This document shows, one piece after another, positions 1 to 10,904 of a stretch of DNA of 64,000 nt. Within the stretch, counting starts at the first letter, position 1. Each line of letters opens with the position of its first letter. The DNA comes from Vanilla planifolia (Eukaryota; Streptophyta; Magnoliopsida; Asparagales; Orchidaceae): assembly GCA_023846275.1 (NCBI GenBank), contig JAIUJO010000619.1:671001-735000 (forward strand). Reading direction: 5' to 3'. Under the pieces are notes generated by a model. It was given only the letters and a program-made list of their open reading frames with translations, did no database searches and was not told the DNA's origin. The position numbers were made by a program, and so were the translations under genes.

Positions 1-2160
1 GCTTAGCTCTGTTATGATCTTTTATGCTCTTCCTAATTTTGATCTACTCTGCTCAGCTCTACTTTGCACAACTCTTCTTTGCTCTTCTCTACTCTACACT
101 ACTCTAGTCTATTGTATACTAGCCTAACCTAACCTAACATAGCTCTACTTTACTCTACTCTACTCTACTCTCGCCTAGCCTAGCTTAGCTTAACCTAGCC
201 TATCCTAGCCTAACCAAGCCTAGGTTGTCCTAGCCTAACCTAGCTTTACTCCTTTACTCTACTCTACTCAACTTAGTTCTACTCTTCTCTACTCTAAACT
301 ACTCTACTCTAACCAAGCCTAGACTAGCCAAGCATAACAAAACTCTAATCTACACTACTCTAGCATAGCCTAATCTAGCCTAGCTAAACTTAACCTAGCT
401 ATACTCTCATAAGCTCTAATTTACTTTTCTCTGTTCTTCTCTAAGCTACTCTACTCTACTCTATAATACTTTTTTTTTATTTTGCTATGCTCTTCTCTAC
501 TCTATTACACCCTACATTACTCTACTCTATGATACTCTATCCTATCCTAAACTAATCTAGCCCTACTCTACTCTACTTTACTCTAATGTACTCTACTCTA
601 CTCTCGCCTAACCTAGCCTAGCCTAGCTTATCCTAGCAATACTCTACTCTACTATACCATACTTTACTCTACTCTACTCTACTCTATTCTACTCTACCTA
701 ACTTAGCTTACCCTAGCCTAGCTTAGCCTTACCTAGCTTTACTCAACTCAACTCAACTCTACTCTACTTTAGATTTAGCCTAATCAAGCTCTACTATACT
801 CTACTCTAATCTACTCTAGGCTCACCTAGCCTAGCTTACCAGAGCTAAGCCAAGCCTAGCCTAGCTTAACTAAACTCTACCATACTTTATTGTTCTTTAC
901 TCTACTCTACTAAACTCTACCTTACTCTACTATACTCTACACTACTCATACCTAGCCTAGCCTAACTTTGCCATACTTTACTCTACTCTACTCTAGCCTA
1001 GCCTCACTTAGCTTAGCCTAACTTAGCTCTGCTCTATTTTGCATTACTCTACTTTGCTCTACTTTACTCTACTCTACTCTACACTATTGTACTCTAGCCT
1101 AGCCTAGCCAAACCTAGCTCTACTCTACTCTACTTTATTCTACTCTAAAAGAGCCTAGCCTAGCCTAACCTCACCTAACCTAGCCTAGTCAAGCTTAGCT
1201 TGTTCTAGCCTAACTGACCTCTATTGTACTCTACTATACTCTACTCTACTATACTCTACTCTATTCTACTTTTCTCTGCTCTACTTTACACTACTCCACT
1301 CTACTCTAACCAAGCCTAGTATAGAAAGTCACACCTAACTCTAAACTACACTACTCTAACCTAGCATAACCTAACCTAGCCTAGGTTAACCTAGCTTTAC
1401 TCCACTCTACTCCATTATACTCTGCTCTACTCCATGCTATACTACTTTGCTCTTCTCTATTCTACCTACTTTACTCTTCTCTACTCTATATTATTATGCT
1501 CTACTGTACTCTATCCTACCCTAGCATAAATTAGCTCTACTCTACTATACTCTACTCTAATCTAGCCTAGCTTACCTAGCCTAGTATATCCTAGCCAAGC
1601 CTTAGCTATCTTTACTCTACTTTAATCTACTCTACTCTACTCTACTCTACCTACCCTACTCTACTCTACTCTACTCTACTCTACTGTACTCAACCCTACT
1701 CTACTCTAGCTTTGCCTAGCCTACCCTAACCTAGCCTAGCCTAACCTATCTCTACTCCACTTTATTTTACTTTACTCTACTCTTCTCTACTCTACCCAAG
1801 CCTAGCCTAGCAAAAATTAGCCTAGCATGGCCTAACCTTGCTCTACTCTGCTCTACTCTACACTGCTCTACTCTACTACTCTACACTACTTTTCTCTACT
1901 CCACTCTTCTCTACATTTCCCTACTCTGAATTGCTTTACTCTACTTTAGTTGCTCTACTCTACTCTACTCTACTCTTCTCTATTCTCCTCCCCTCTCCTC
2001 TAATATACTCTAATATGCTTTACTCTACTCTATTTTACCCTACTCTACTCTGCTATACTCTCCTCTAGCCTAGCGTAACATAGCTCTACTCAACTCAACT
2101 CTATTGTACTCTACTCTACTCTAACTTGCCTAGCCTAGCCTATCCTAACCATGCCTAGCC

Positions 2161-2200
2161 TAGCCTAGCCAAGCCTAACCTAGCCTAGCCAAGCCTAACC
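2161..2200. repeat. Exact 20-bp tandem duplication in the satellite
   Basis: The 20-mer tagcctagccaagcctaacc occurs twice back to back with no mismatch, in a CTAGC/CTAAC-rich block. Twenty is a multiple of five, so the pentamer register is kept. This fits a recent slippage or unequal-exchange event in register. Confidence 0.9.
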
Positions 2201-5200
2201 TAGCCTAACCTAGCTCTATTTTGCTCTACTCTACTCTACTATACTCTACTCTACTCTACTTTGCTCTATTGTGCTGTGCTCTACTCTGCTCGTTTCTACT
2301 CTGCTCTACACTACTCTACTCTACTTTAAGCTATCTTAGCCTAGCCTAACCAAGCTATACTCCAATCTACTCTACTCTTGTCTAGCCTTGCTTAGCTGAG
2401 CCAGCTAAACCTAGCTCTGCTCTACTCTATCCTACTTTACTCTACTCTAATTTATTCTACACTACTCCACTCTACTCTACTCTACTCTACACCACTCTAC
2501 TCTAACCTTGTTTATCCTAGCCTAGTTTAACTTAGCTCTTCTCTACTTTACTTTACCCTACACTACTCTAGTCTACTCTACTCTAGTCTAGCCTACCCTA
2601 GCCTAGCCATCTCAACCTAGCTCTACTATACTCTACTCTGCTTTTCTCTTCTCTACTTTGCCCTTCTCTAATTTGCTCTACTATGCTATGCTCTACACTA
2701 CTTGTCTCTACTCTATTCTGCTTTACTCTACTCTACTCTATTATGCTTGCTCTTCTCATCTCTACTCTGCTCTACTCTACTCTACTCTACTCTGCTCTAT
2801 TGTACTCTGCTCTACTCTACTCTACTCTACACAAACCTATCCAAGCCTAACCTTACGTTGCCTAGCCTAACCTAACCTAACTCAGCTTTACTCTACTTTA
2901 CTCTACTATACTCTACTCTATTGTACTCTACTCTAGCCTTGTTTAGTATAGGCTAGCCTTGCCTAACCTAATCTAGCTCTACTATACCTTACTCTACACT
3001 ACTCTACTCTACTCTAACCTACTCTAACCTAGACAAGCCTAGCGTAGCCTCACATAGCCTAACCTAGCTCTACACTGCTCTACTCTTCTCTACTCTACTC
3101 GACTCTACTCTTCCCTACTCTACTCTACTATACTCAACTCTACTCAACTCTACTCTTAGCATAGCCTAATCTAACAAAGCCTAACCTAGCTCTACTCTAC
3201 TCCACTCTACTACTTTACTCTTGCCTAGCCTAGCCTAGCCTTTCCAAGCTAACCTAAGCTAGCTCAGCTCTACTTTACTCTACTTTATTTTACCCTAGCT
3301 TACCCTAACCTAGATCTAGTTTTCTTTGCTTTGCTCTGCTCTGCTCTACATGATCTTGCCTCATCTACCCTAGCCTAGCCTACCAAAGCCTAGCCTAGCT
3401 TAGCATAGCCTAAACTAGCTCTACTCTACTCTACTCTATGCTACTCTACTCGACTCTACTCCATTCTAACCTAGCCTAGCCCTGCCTAGCCTAACCTAGC
3501 TTTACTCTACTCTACTCTAATCTCGCCTAGCTGAGCCTAACCTAACCTAGCCTAACTAAGCCCTACTTTGCTCTGCTTTGCTCTACTCCACTCTACTTTG
3601 CTCTACTCTACTTGACTTTGCTATGCTCTACTCTGCTATACTCTTTTATACTCTATTCTACACAACACTAGCCTAGCTTAGCCTAGCCTATCCTAACTCT
3701 ACTTTATTATTCTCTACTCTCCTTTAATCTACTCTTGTCTTGCATAGCCTAGCCTAACCTAGCTCTACTCCATTCTACTCTATACTACTTTACACTACAC
3801 TGCTCTACTCTACTCTACCCTATCCTATCCTATCCTATGCTACCATACCCTATTCTACTCTACTCTACCCTACTCTTCTCTACTCTATTGTACTCTACTC
3901 TACTCTACTATACTCTACTTCATTCTACTCTACTCTACTCTATTCTAGCCTAGCCTAACCTAGCTGAGCCATACATAGTTCTGCTCTACTATTCTCTTCT
4001 CCACTCTACTCTAGCCTAGCCTAACCTAACCTTGCCAAGCCTAGCCTCAATTAACCTTGCTCGACCTAGCTCTGCTATACTCTACTCTAGTCTGCTCTGC
4101 TCTACTCGATTATGCTTTGGTCTGGTCTGCTCTATTCTACTTTACACTATGCTAGCCTAACCCAGTCCAGCCTAGCCTACACTAGCTCTACAGTTGTCTG
4201 CTCTACTCTACTCTATTATAGTCAACTCTACCCTAGCTTAGCATAGCCTAACCCTGCTCTACTCTACTCTACTTTGCTCAAACCTAGCCTAGACAAGCCT
4301 CTAGGTCTATTCTACTCTACTCTATTCTACTATACTCTACTTTACTCTAGCTTAGCTTAGCCTAGCCTAGCTAAACTAAGCTAACTATACTATACTCTGC
4401 TCTTTTCTGCTCTCTTCTACTCTGTTTTGCTCTTCTCTACTCTACTTTGCTTTCAATTATACTTTGCTCTCCTCTACTCTACTATATTATGCTCCTCTCC
4501 ACTATGGTCTCCTCTACTCTACTCTGCTCTACTCTACTTTACTCTACTCTAGCCTAGGCTTGCCTGGCCTAGGCTAACCTAGTTAAGATCTACTCTACTC
4601 TACTTTGCAATACTCTACTACACTCTACTCAAATGTAGCCTATCCTAGCCTGGCCTAGCCTAGCATAACCTAACTATACTCTACTCTACTCCTGCCTACT
4701 CGACTTTACTCTACTCTACTCTACTCTACTCCACTCTACTGTACTCTACTATACTCTAGCCTAACTTAACCTAACTCTACTCTACTTTGCTCAACTCTGC
4801 TCTACTATACTCTTCTGCTCTACTCTACTCTATTATACTCTACTCCACTCTGCTTAGGTCTACTTTGCTCCACTTTACTCTACCCTACTCAACTTTAATT
4901 TAGCCAAGCCTATGCTAACCTAGCTCTAAACTACTTTACTCTACTATACTCTACTCTACCCTACTCTACCCTAGTCTAGCCTAGCCTAGCATAGCATATC
5001 CTAGCCTAACCTAACCTAGCCTATACTAGCTTTACTCCACTCTACTCTACTCTACCCTACTCTATTCTACACTGACCTAACCTAGTCTATCCTAGCTTTA
5101 CTCTTCTTTTCTTAGCTCTACTCTACTCTAGCTTAGCCTAGCCTAGCACAACCTAGCTTTGCTCTGCTCTACCTTATGCTTCTCTACTATGCTCTACTCG

Positions 5201-8200
5201 ACTTTGCTCTGCTCTACTCTATTTTACTCTGCTCTTCTCTCCTCTGTTCTCCTCTACTTTTCTCTTCTCTACATTACTCTACTCTACTCTCCTTTACTCT
5301 ACTCTACTCTACTCTCTTATACTCTACTCTACCCCACTCTACTCTACACTAATATAATCTACTCTACTTTACTCTACTCTAGCCTTGCCTAACCTAGCCT
5401 AACTTAGCTCTGCTCTACTTTACTCTACTCTATTCTACATTACTCTAACCTAACCAAGCTTAGCCAGCCTAGCCTAACCAAGCTTTACTCTACTCTATTC
5501 TACTTTGCTCTGCTTTACTCAACTTTTCTTTGCTCTACTCTACTCTTCTTTGCTCTACTCTTCTTTACTCTGTTATGCTCTACTCTACTCTACTCTGTTA
5601 TACTATACTCTACTCTAACATAGCCATACCTAGCCTAGCCTTACCTAGCTCTACTTTACTCTACTCTAGCCTAGCCTAGCTTAGCCTAACCTAGGTCTAC
5701 TCTGCTCTGCTCTATTCTATTATGTTCTTCTTTGCTTTGTTCTGTTCTACTCTACTCTACTCTGTTATGCTCTACTCTACTCTACTTTACTCTTCTCTAC
5801 TTTACTATGCTTTTCTCTAGTCTACTCTGCTCTACTATGCTCCACTCTACTCTACTCCATCATAGCCTAATCAAGCTCTAATCTACTATACTCTTCTCTT
5901 CTCTACTATAATCTACTCTACTTTAGCCAAGTTAGCTTAACCTTCCTAAGCCTTGCCTACCCTAGCTTAGCTAAACTTAACTGTTCTATACTCTACTCAA
6001 CTCTGTTATAAACTACTCTACTCTACTTTACTCTAACATAGCTTAACCTAGCTTAGCTTAGCCCTACTCAAATCTACTCTACTCAAGCCTAACCTAGCCA
6101 ATCCTAGCCTAGCCTACACAAACTTAGCTCTGCTCTATTTTGAACTACTTTGCTCTACTCTGTTTTGCTTTGCTCTGTGTTACTCTGCTCTTCTCTACTC
6201 TACTCTACAATATTATACTCTAGCTTGGCCTACCTTAGCCTAACTTAACCTTGCTCTACTCTACTCTACTCTACTCTACTCTACTCTACATTACTATACT
6301 CTAGCCTAACAAAGCCTATCCTAGCATAACCTATCTAGCATAACCTAGCCTAACCTAACCTAGCCTAGGCAACTCTTCCCTAGCCTAGCCTATGCTAGCT
6401 TCGCCTAGCCTACACTAGCCTAGCCTAGCTCTATTATTCTCTACTCTATTCTACTCTACTCTACTCAACTATACTCTACTCTACTCTAGTTTACTCTACA
6501 CTCACCTAGCCTATGCTAACCTGGCTCTACTATACTCTTCTCTACTATACTCTACTTTACTCTGCTCCACTTTAATTCAACCTAGCCGACCCTAGCCTAA
6601 CATAAGCTTGCTCTACACTACTCTACTTTGCTCTCCTTTTCTCTCATTTGCTCTACTCTACTCTACTCTACTTTGTTCTGGTCAACTCTACTATACTCTA
6701 GCTTAGCATAACTTAGACTAGTCTAACCTAGCTCTATTCTACTCTACTTTACTATGCTCTACCATTCTCTGCTCTGCTCTACCCTACTCTACTTTACTAT
6801 GCTTTGCTCTTTTCTTCCCTTCTTTGCTCTGCTCTACTCTACTATACTCTGCTCTACTCTACCCTACTCTACTCTGCTCTACTCTACTCGTTTATGCTAT
6901 GCTTTGCTCTAATTCGGTTATGCTCTACTCTTCTTGGCTCTACTCATATCTACTCTACTCTATTAAACTCTACACAACTCTAGCCTATCTTGGACTAGCA
7001 TAGCATTACTAAGCTATACTCTACTTTACTCTACTCTACTCTCGCTTAGCCTAGCCTAGCCTACCTAAGCTTAACCTAGACTAACCTATCCTAGCCTAAC
7101 CTCTCTCTACTCTACTCTATTATACTCTATTCTTCTCTGTTACACTCTACTCTAACTTAGCCTAGCCTAGCCTAACCTAGCTCTACTCTACTCTACACTA
7201 GCCTAGCCTAATTTAGCCCTATTCTGGTCTTCTCTACTCTGCTTTACCCTTCTCTACTTTACTCTTCTCTACTCTGCTCTACTTTTCTCTACCCTACTCC
7301 ACTCTGCTTTGCTCTATCATACTCTATTCTACTCTACTTTACTCTATTGTGCTCTACTATGCTCTACTCTACTCTACTCTACTCTATAATACCCTAGCCT
7401 AGCTTAGCCTAGCCTAGGTTAACCTAGCTATACTCTACTCTTCTCTACTCTACTCAACTCTACTCTACTCTACACTACTCCACCCTAGCCTAGCTTTATT
7501 TAGCTTAACCTAGCCCTACTCAACTCTACTTTACAATAATATACTATATTCCACTCTAACCTACTCTAACCTCACCTAGCTTAGCTTAGCCTATCCTAGC
7601 TCTACTCTACACCACTCTAGCCTAACATAGCTTATCCTAGCATAACTTAACCTAGCTATACTTTGCTCTACTCTATTCTACTCTACATTATTCCACTCTG
7701 CTCTATTCATTCCTACTTTACTCTGCTCTACTCTGGTTTACTTTTCTCTACTCTGCTCATCTCTGCTTTACTATACTCTACTGTGCTCTAGCTGAGCCTA
7801 GCCTAACCTAGATCAACTCTACTCTACTCAACTATACATACTCTAGCCTAACCTAACCTAGCCTTGCCAACTCTAGCCTAGCTTAGCCTTGTCTAGCTTA
7901 GCTCTACTCTAATCTACTCTACTCAATTATACTATTCTCTAATCTGCTCTATTCCACTCAACTCTAACCTATCCTAGCCTAACCTAACCTTGCTTTACTC
8001 TACTCTAGCCAAGCTTAGCATAACAAAGCCAAGCATAACCTATCCTAGCTCTACTCTGCTCTGCTCTACTCTGCTTTTCTCTACTCTTCATTGCTCTCCT
8101 CTACTCTACTCTACTCTGCTCTGCTTTGCTCGACTATACTTTGCTCTAATCTACTCTGCTTTACCTTGCACTACTCTACCCTTCTCAGCTGTACTCTACT

Positions 8201-8585
8201 CAAATCTAGCTTAGCCTAACCCTAGCTTAACCTAGCCTAACCAAACCTAACCTAGCCTAGCAAGCCTAACCTAACTTTGCTCTGCTCTACTATGTTCTAC
8301 TCTATTATACTTTGCTCTATTATGCTCTACTCTGCTCTACTCAGCACTAGCCTAGCCTTGCTCTACTCCACTCTACTCTATAATACACCATTCTACTATA
8401 CTCTAATCTTGTCAAGCCTTGCCTAACATAGACTACCCTAGCATAGCTAGCCTATTAAGGCTATATTGTACTCTATTTTATTATATTTTACTATATACTA
8501 CTCTACTTTACTCTACTCTACTATACTCCAACCAAGCTTAGCTTAACCTAGCTCTACTCTACTCTATTCCACCCTACTCTTCACC

Positions 8586-8590
8586 AGCCT
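8586..8590. repeat. Target-site duplication, left copy (AGCCT)
   Basis: AGCCT sits directly before the outer end of the left LTR and again directly after the right LTR (17939-17943). Five bases is the usual target duplication length for Ty3/gypsy elements. AGCCT is one of the commonest words in the satellite, so a chance match is possible. However, removing the element and one copy leaves a continuous CCTAGCC-type block, as expected for a simple insertion. Confidence 0.75.
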
Positions 8591-9123
8591 TGTCAAGCCC
8601 CCACCGACATCTAATACCATTATGTCACAAAGTTATCATCAGAGTCGCCAAATACAGCATTTAAGTGAGGACAAATAAACAAACCAAAGGTGGGGACCCG
8701 ACGGTAAGACAAACACTAATTCAAAATCCAAAGTATATATATAAAGACATGTTTTTAAACATTTAATCACACTAAAATTTTCCCTCTCACACATCTCTTG
8801 GAAAGGGCTCTCCTGTAACAGCATCATTCCCAGTTCTCGGTGTAGTGGTTTCATGTCCTGTGATGTAAGCACTAAATGAGATTTTATAAATCTCAGTAGA
8901 TAAATCCACATATTTAACCAAGAAAATAAAAGGCATAACAAATACCATTAACAGTAAAGATGAATGTCATACATACATATAAGATAATGTCAAATGAAAG
9001 TCATAAAGAAATGCAAGTTCCTTATATTGTGCTTATTACCGGGCCCAATTCCCTTTGACGCATTATCCTCTGGATCCAATCATCAATGACTGTCCTCTAG
9101 CCGGCATCCAACCAAGCACATAA

Positions 9124-9325
9124 CACTAGGCAGATATCTGATCCGAAGATCGATACCCTGCGATCCAACACGCTGAGCCTAGTGCCACCAGGCAGGTATG
9201 GTACCATACCCTGCGATCCAACACGCTGAGCCTGGTGTAATCATCATGGAGTCATAGCACATAACACTAGGCAGATATCTGATCTGAAGATCGATACCCT
9301 GCGATCCCACACGCTGAGCCTAGTG
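9124..9325. repeat. Three palindromic hairpin modules in the 3' LTR
   Basis: Modules 1 (9124-9184) and 3 (9265-9325) each start CACTAGGC and end GCCTAGTG, an 8-bp inverted pair enclosing a CAGATATCTG palindrome. They lie in two 70-bp direct repeats (9115-9184 and 9256-9325) with about two mismatches. Module 2 (9186-9237) starts CACCAGGC and ends GCCTGGTG, so both stem arms changed together, and it encloses the perfect 16-bp palindrome ggtatggtaccatacc (9195-9210). All three share the ACACGCTGAGCC segment before the right arm. The same set occurs in the 5' LTR at 16234-16435. Function is unknown; RNA stem-loops near the 3' end of the transcript or cruciform-prone DNA are possible. Confidence 0.85.
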
Positions 9326-10002
9326 GTGAGGATAATGTTCTCTGGGAATCCCATTGTTTTATTTGTCATTTTCCAAACATCAATCCATGTCATATCAAAA
9401 GTCCTTTCATGCCATATTGTTTCATCTCTTTCTTTAGCATATTGTATCATATTCTTTCTTTCTATGTTATTTCTTTCTTTTTAGTTTTTCATGCAAATGC
9501 ATAAATAATCCACACCATAATATTCCTTTCTTTTTATACCATAAACATATGCAACAATCAAAATTCTATAACAGTAAGAAAAGCATGTAAAAACACATAA
9601 TATCGTGCTACATCACAGGGTTGGAAAATTATTCTACCTGGATTTGTTGTACCAAATTTTTCTTGTCAACTTCTAATTGGTTTTCTTGATGTCCTACAAG
9701 GCCATAGTGCAAACATAATCAAGTTAAAATATGTTTATTTGCCAAAAGTTGCTTTTTCTAAAAATTATTCCCAAATAGTTAAAAATTCTGCTTTCTAAAA
9801 GCTTTCCCAAACACACCCCAAACTAATCCCAAAAAATGGGCTTACGCGGCACTGAACCGCCCGCTGGACCGCGCGCACGTTCGGCGCTCGACCGCCCGCG
9901 CAGAAAAAGCTTTCTAAAAGCTTTTCCAAACGGATTTTCAAAAAAATAAATCTGGCTTACGCAGGCGCTGGACCGCCCGCGACACTGGACCGGGCGCTCG
10001 GC

Positions 10003-10141
10003 GCGCTGGACCGCGCGCGCTGGGCGCTGGACTGGGCGCTCGGCGTGCTGGACCGCACGCGCTGGGCGCTGGACCGGGCGCTCGGCGTGCTGGACCGCAC
10101 GCGCTGGGCGCTGGACCGCGCGCTCGAAGTGCTGGACCGCG
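10003..10141. repeat. GC-rich 42-bp tandem repeat in the 3' LTR, three full units
   Basis: Full units lie at 10003-10044, 10045-10086 and 10087-10128, with a partial fourth from 10129. Each unit is made of two related 21-bp halves built around GCGCTGGACCG. The block is dense in CpG, in strong contrast to the surrounding satellite. The 5' LTR has only two full units. Because 42 is a multiple of three, the change in copy number keeps any reading frame through the block. Confidence 0.9.
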
Positions 10142-10871
10142 CGCCTCCGCATCCGGTTCAACGGCGTAACCCGGTCCAAAGCCTGGACCGGTTCACGCAG
10201 TCCCCCCTCTCTCTCGCGTCCGGCGAAGCCGAAATCTTTCGCCGGCGCTGGATCGGCTGTTTCATATGCTGAATCGACCGAATCCGGCTCGGCTTCCTCC
10301 TCTCGGTCTCCCCCGCCCACCGGAAAATTAAATAACCCTAACGACGAATAAAAAAAATATTTTTTTACCTTACGGAAGCCTTCGCCGGCCTTCACTGTCG
10401 CTCGCCGGAAATCCTCGCCGGCCGTTACTGTCGCGTCCAATGCTCCCGGAATCCTCGTTGGATGTTAATGTAGCGTGCAGAAACTTCTTTAAGATATTTC
10501 TCCGAAATCTCGCCGTCGCACTCCGGTAACTCTTCGCCGCCGTTTTTCGCAGAAGCGCTTTTCCAAACGCACCTCGGTCGGCCTTTTATAAACGCGGTCG
10601 AAACTGATAAGCCTTGGTTCGTGAACCACGTTTTTGCAGAAAACCCCTTCTAAATTTTATATTTGCAAATATATCCTCCGCCAATCGGATTTGAACTAAG
10701 CCGACATTTAAAAATTACAGATCTATCCTCTACGTTACAAATTTATCCCAAATCTTCAAAAATTCATAATTTATTCATTAGAGCTCCGAAAATTACAAAT
10801 TAAACATCGTTGGATTCGTCTCACAGAGCTCTTTCTATAAAAAATATAAGATAAAACTAGGGCTGTTACAA

Positions 10872-10883
10872 TCTTCCCTTCTT
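10872..10883 (-). other. Polypurine tract (plus-strand primer site)
   Basis: On the element's strand this reads AAGAAGGGAAGA and lies one base from the start of the 3' LTR (TGTAACAG). That is the expected place and composition for the RNase H-resistant primer that starts plus-strand DNA synthesis in LTR retrotransposons. Confidence 0.85.
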
Positions 10884-10904
10884 ACAAAAATTTCGTCCCG
10901 AAAT

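Larger units (their letters stand above)
1..8590. repeat. Pentanucleotide satellite array, left arm
   Basis: The whole stretch is degenerate five-base repeats, chiefly TCTAC on the plus strand, broken up by blocks of CTAGC and CTAAC. A typical cycle reads CTAGC units, then CTAAC, then CTAGCT, then a run of CTACT. Common variants are TCTGC, TTTAC, TCAAC and CTTGC. The plus strand is very low in G and nearly lacks CpG. The array runs off the left end. An exact 20-bp tandem duplication lies at 2161-2200. A slightly AT-richer patch (8455-8510) sits just before the retrotransposon insertion. No gene, RNA gene or second mobile element is visible; open frames here only translate the repeat. Pericentromeric or other constitutive heterochromatin is inferred from the sequence type, not shown. 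Confidence 0.95.
8591..10870 (-). repeat. 3' LTR (2280 bp)
   Basis: This is a near-identical copy of 15701-17938. On the element's strand it begins TGTAACAGCCC and ends GGGGGCTTGACA. It is 42 bp longer than the 5' LTR because its GC-rich tandem block (about 10003-10141) has three full 42-bp units rather than two. It holds three hairpin modules (9124-9325) and a TATAAAAG motif (10583-10590, minus strand). AATAAA on the minus strand occurs at 9358-9363 and 9734-9739 and could serve as poly(A) signals; this is only a motif match. Open frames inside the LTR (minus 9823-10440, 8639-8941, 9244-9450; plus 10045-10272) show no known domain. Confidence 0.95.

Noticed and set aside
1838-2068. Short plus-strand open frames in the satellite (here and at about 30 other places up to 63417) encoding LYSTLLYSTL-like peptides
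   Set aside because: A five-base period read in threes gives the same five-residue repeat in all three forward frames. CTAGC blocks put a stop in every forward frame, and the reverse strand (GAGTA) has stops in every frame, so only plus-strand frames of this kind can appear. There is no non-repeat protein sequence in them.
8639-8941. 100-codon minus-strand open frame in the LTR (also 15749-16051) and the 68-codon frames at 9244-9450 and 16354-16560
   Set aside because: They are identical in both LTRs only because the LTRs are nearly identical. There are no known domains and no coding signal; chance frames in the LTR.
10045-10272. Plus-strand open frame through the GC-rich LTR block (also 17155-17340)
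   Set aside because: It reads the 42-bp repeat on the opposite strand to transcription. It is open only because the repeat is GC-rich.
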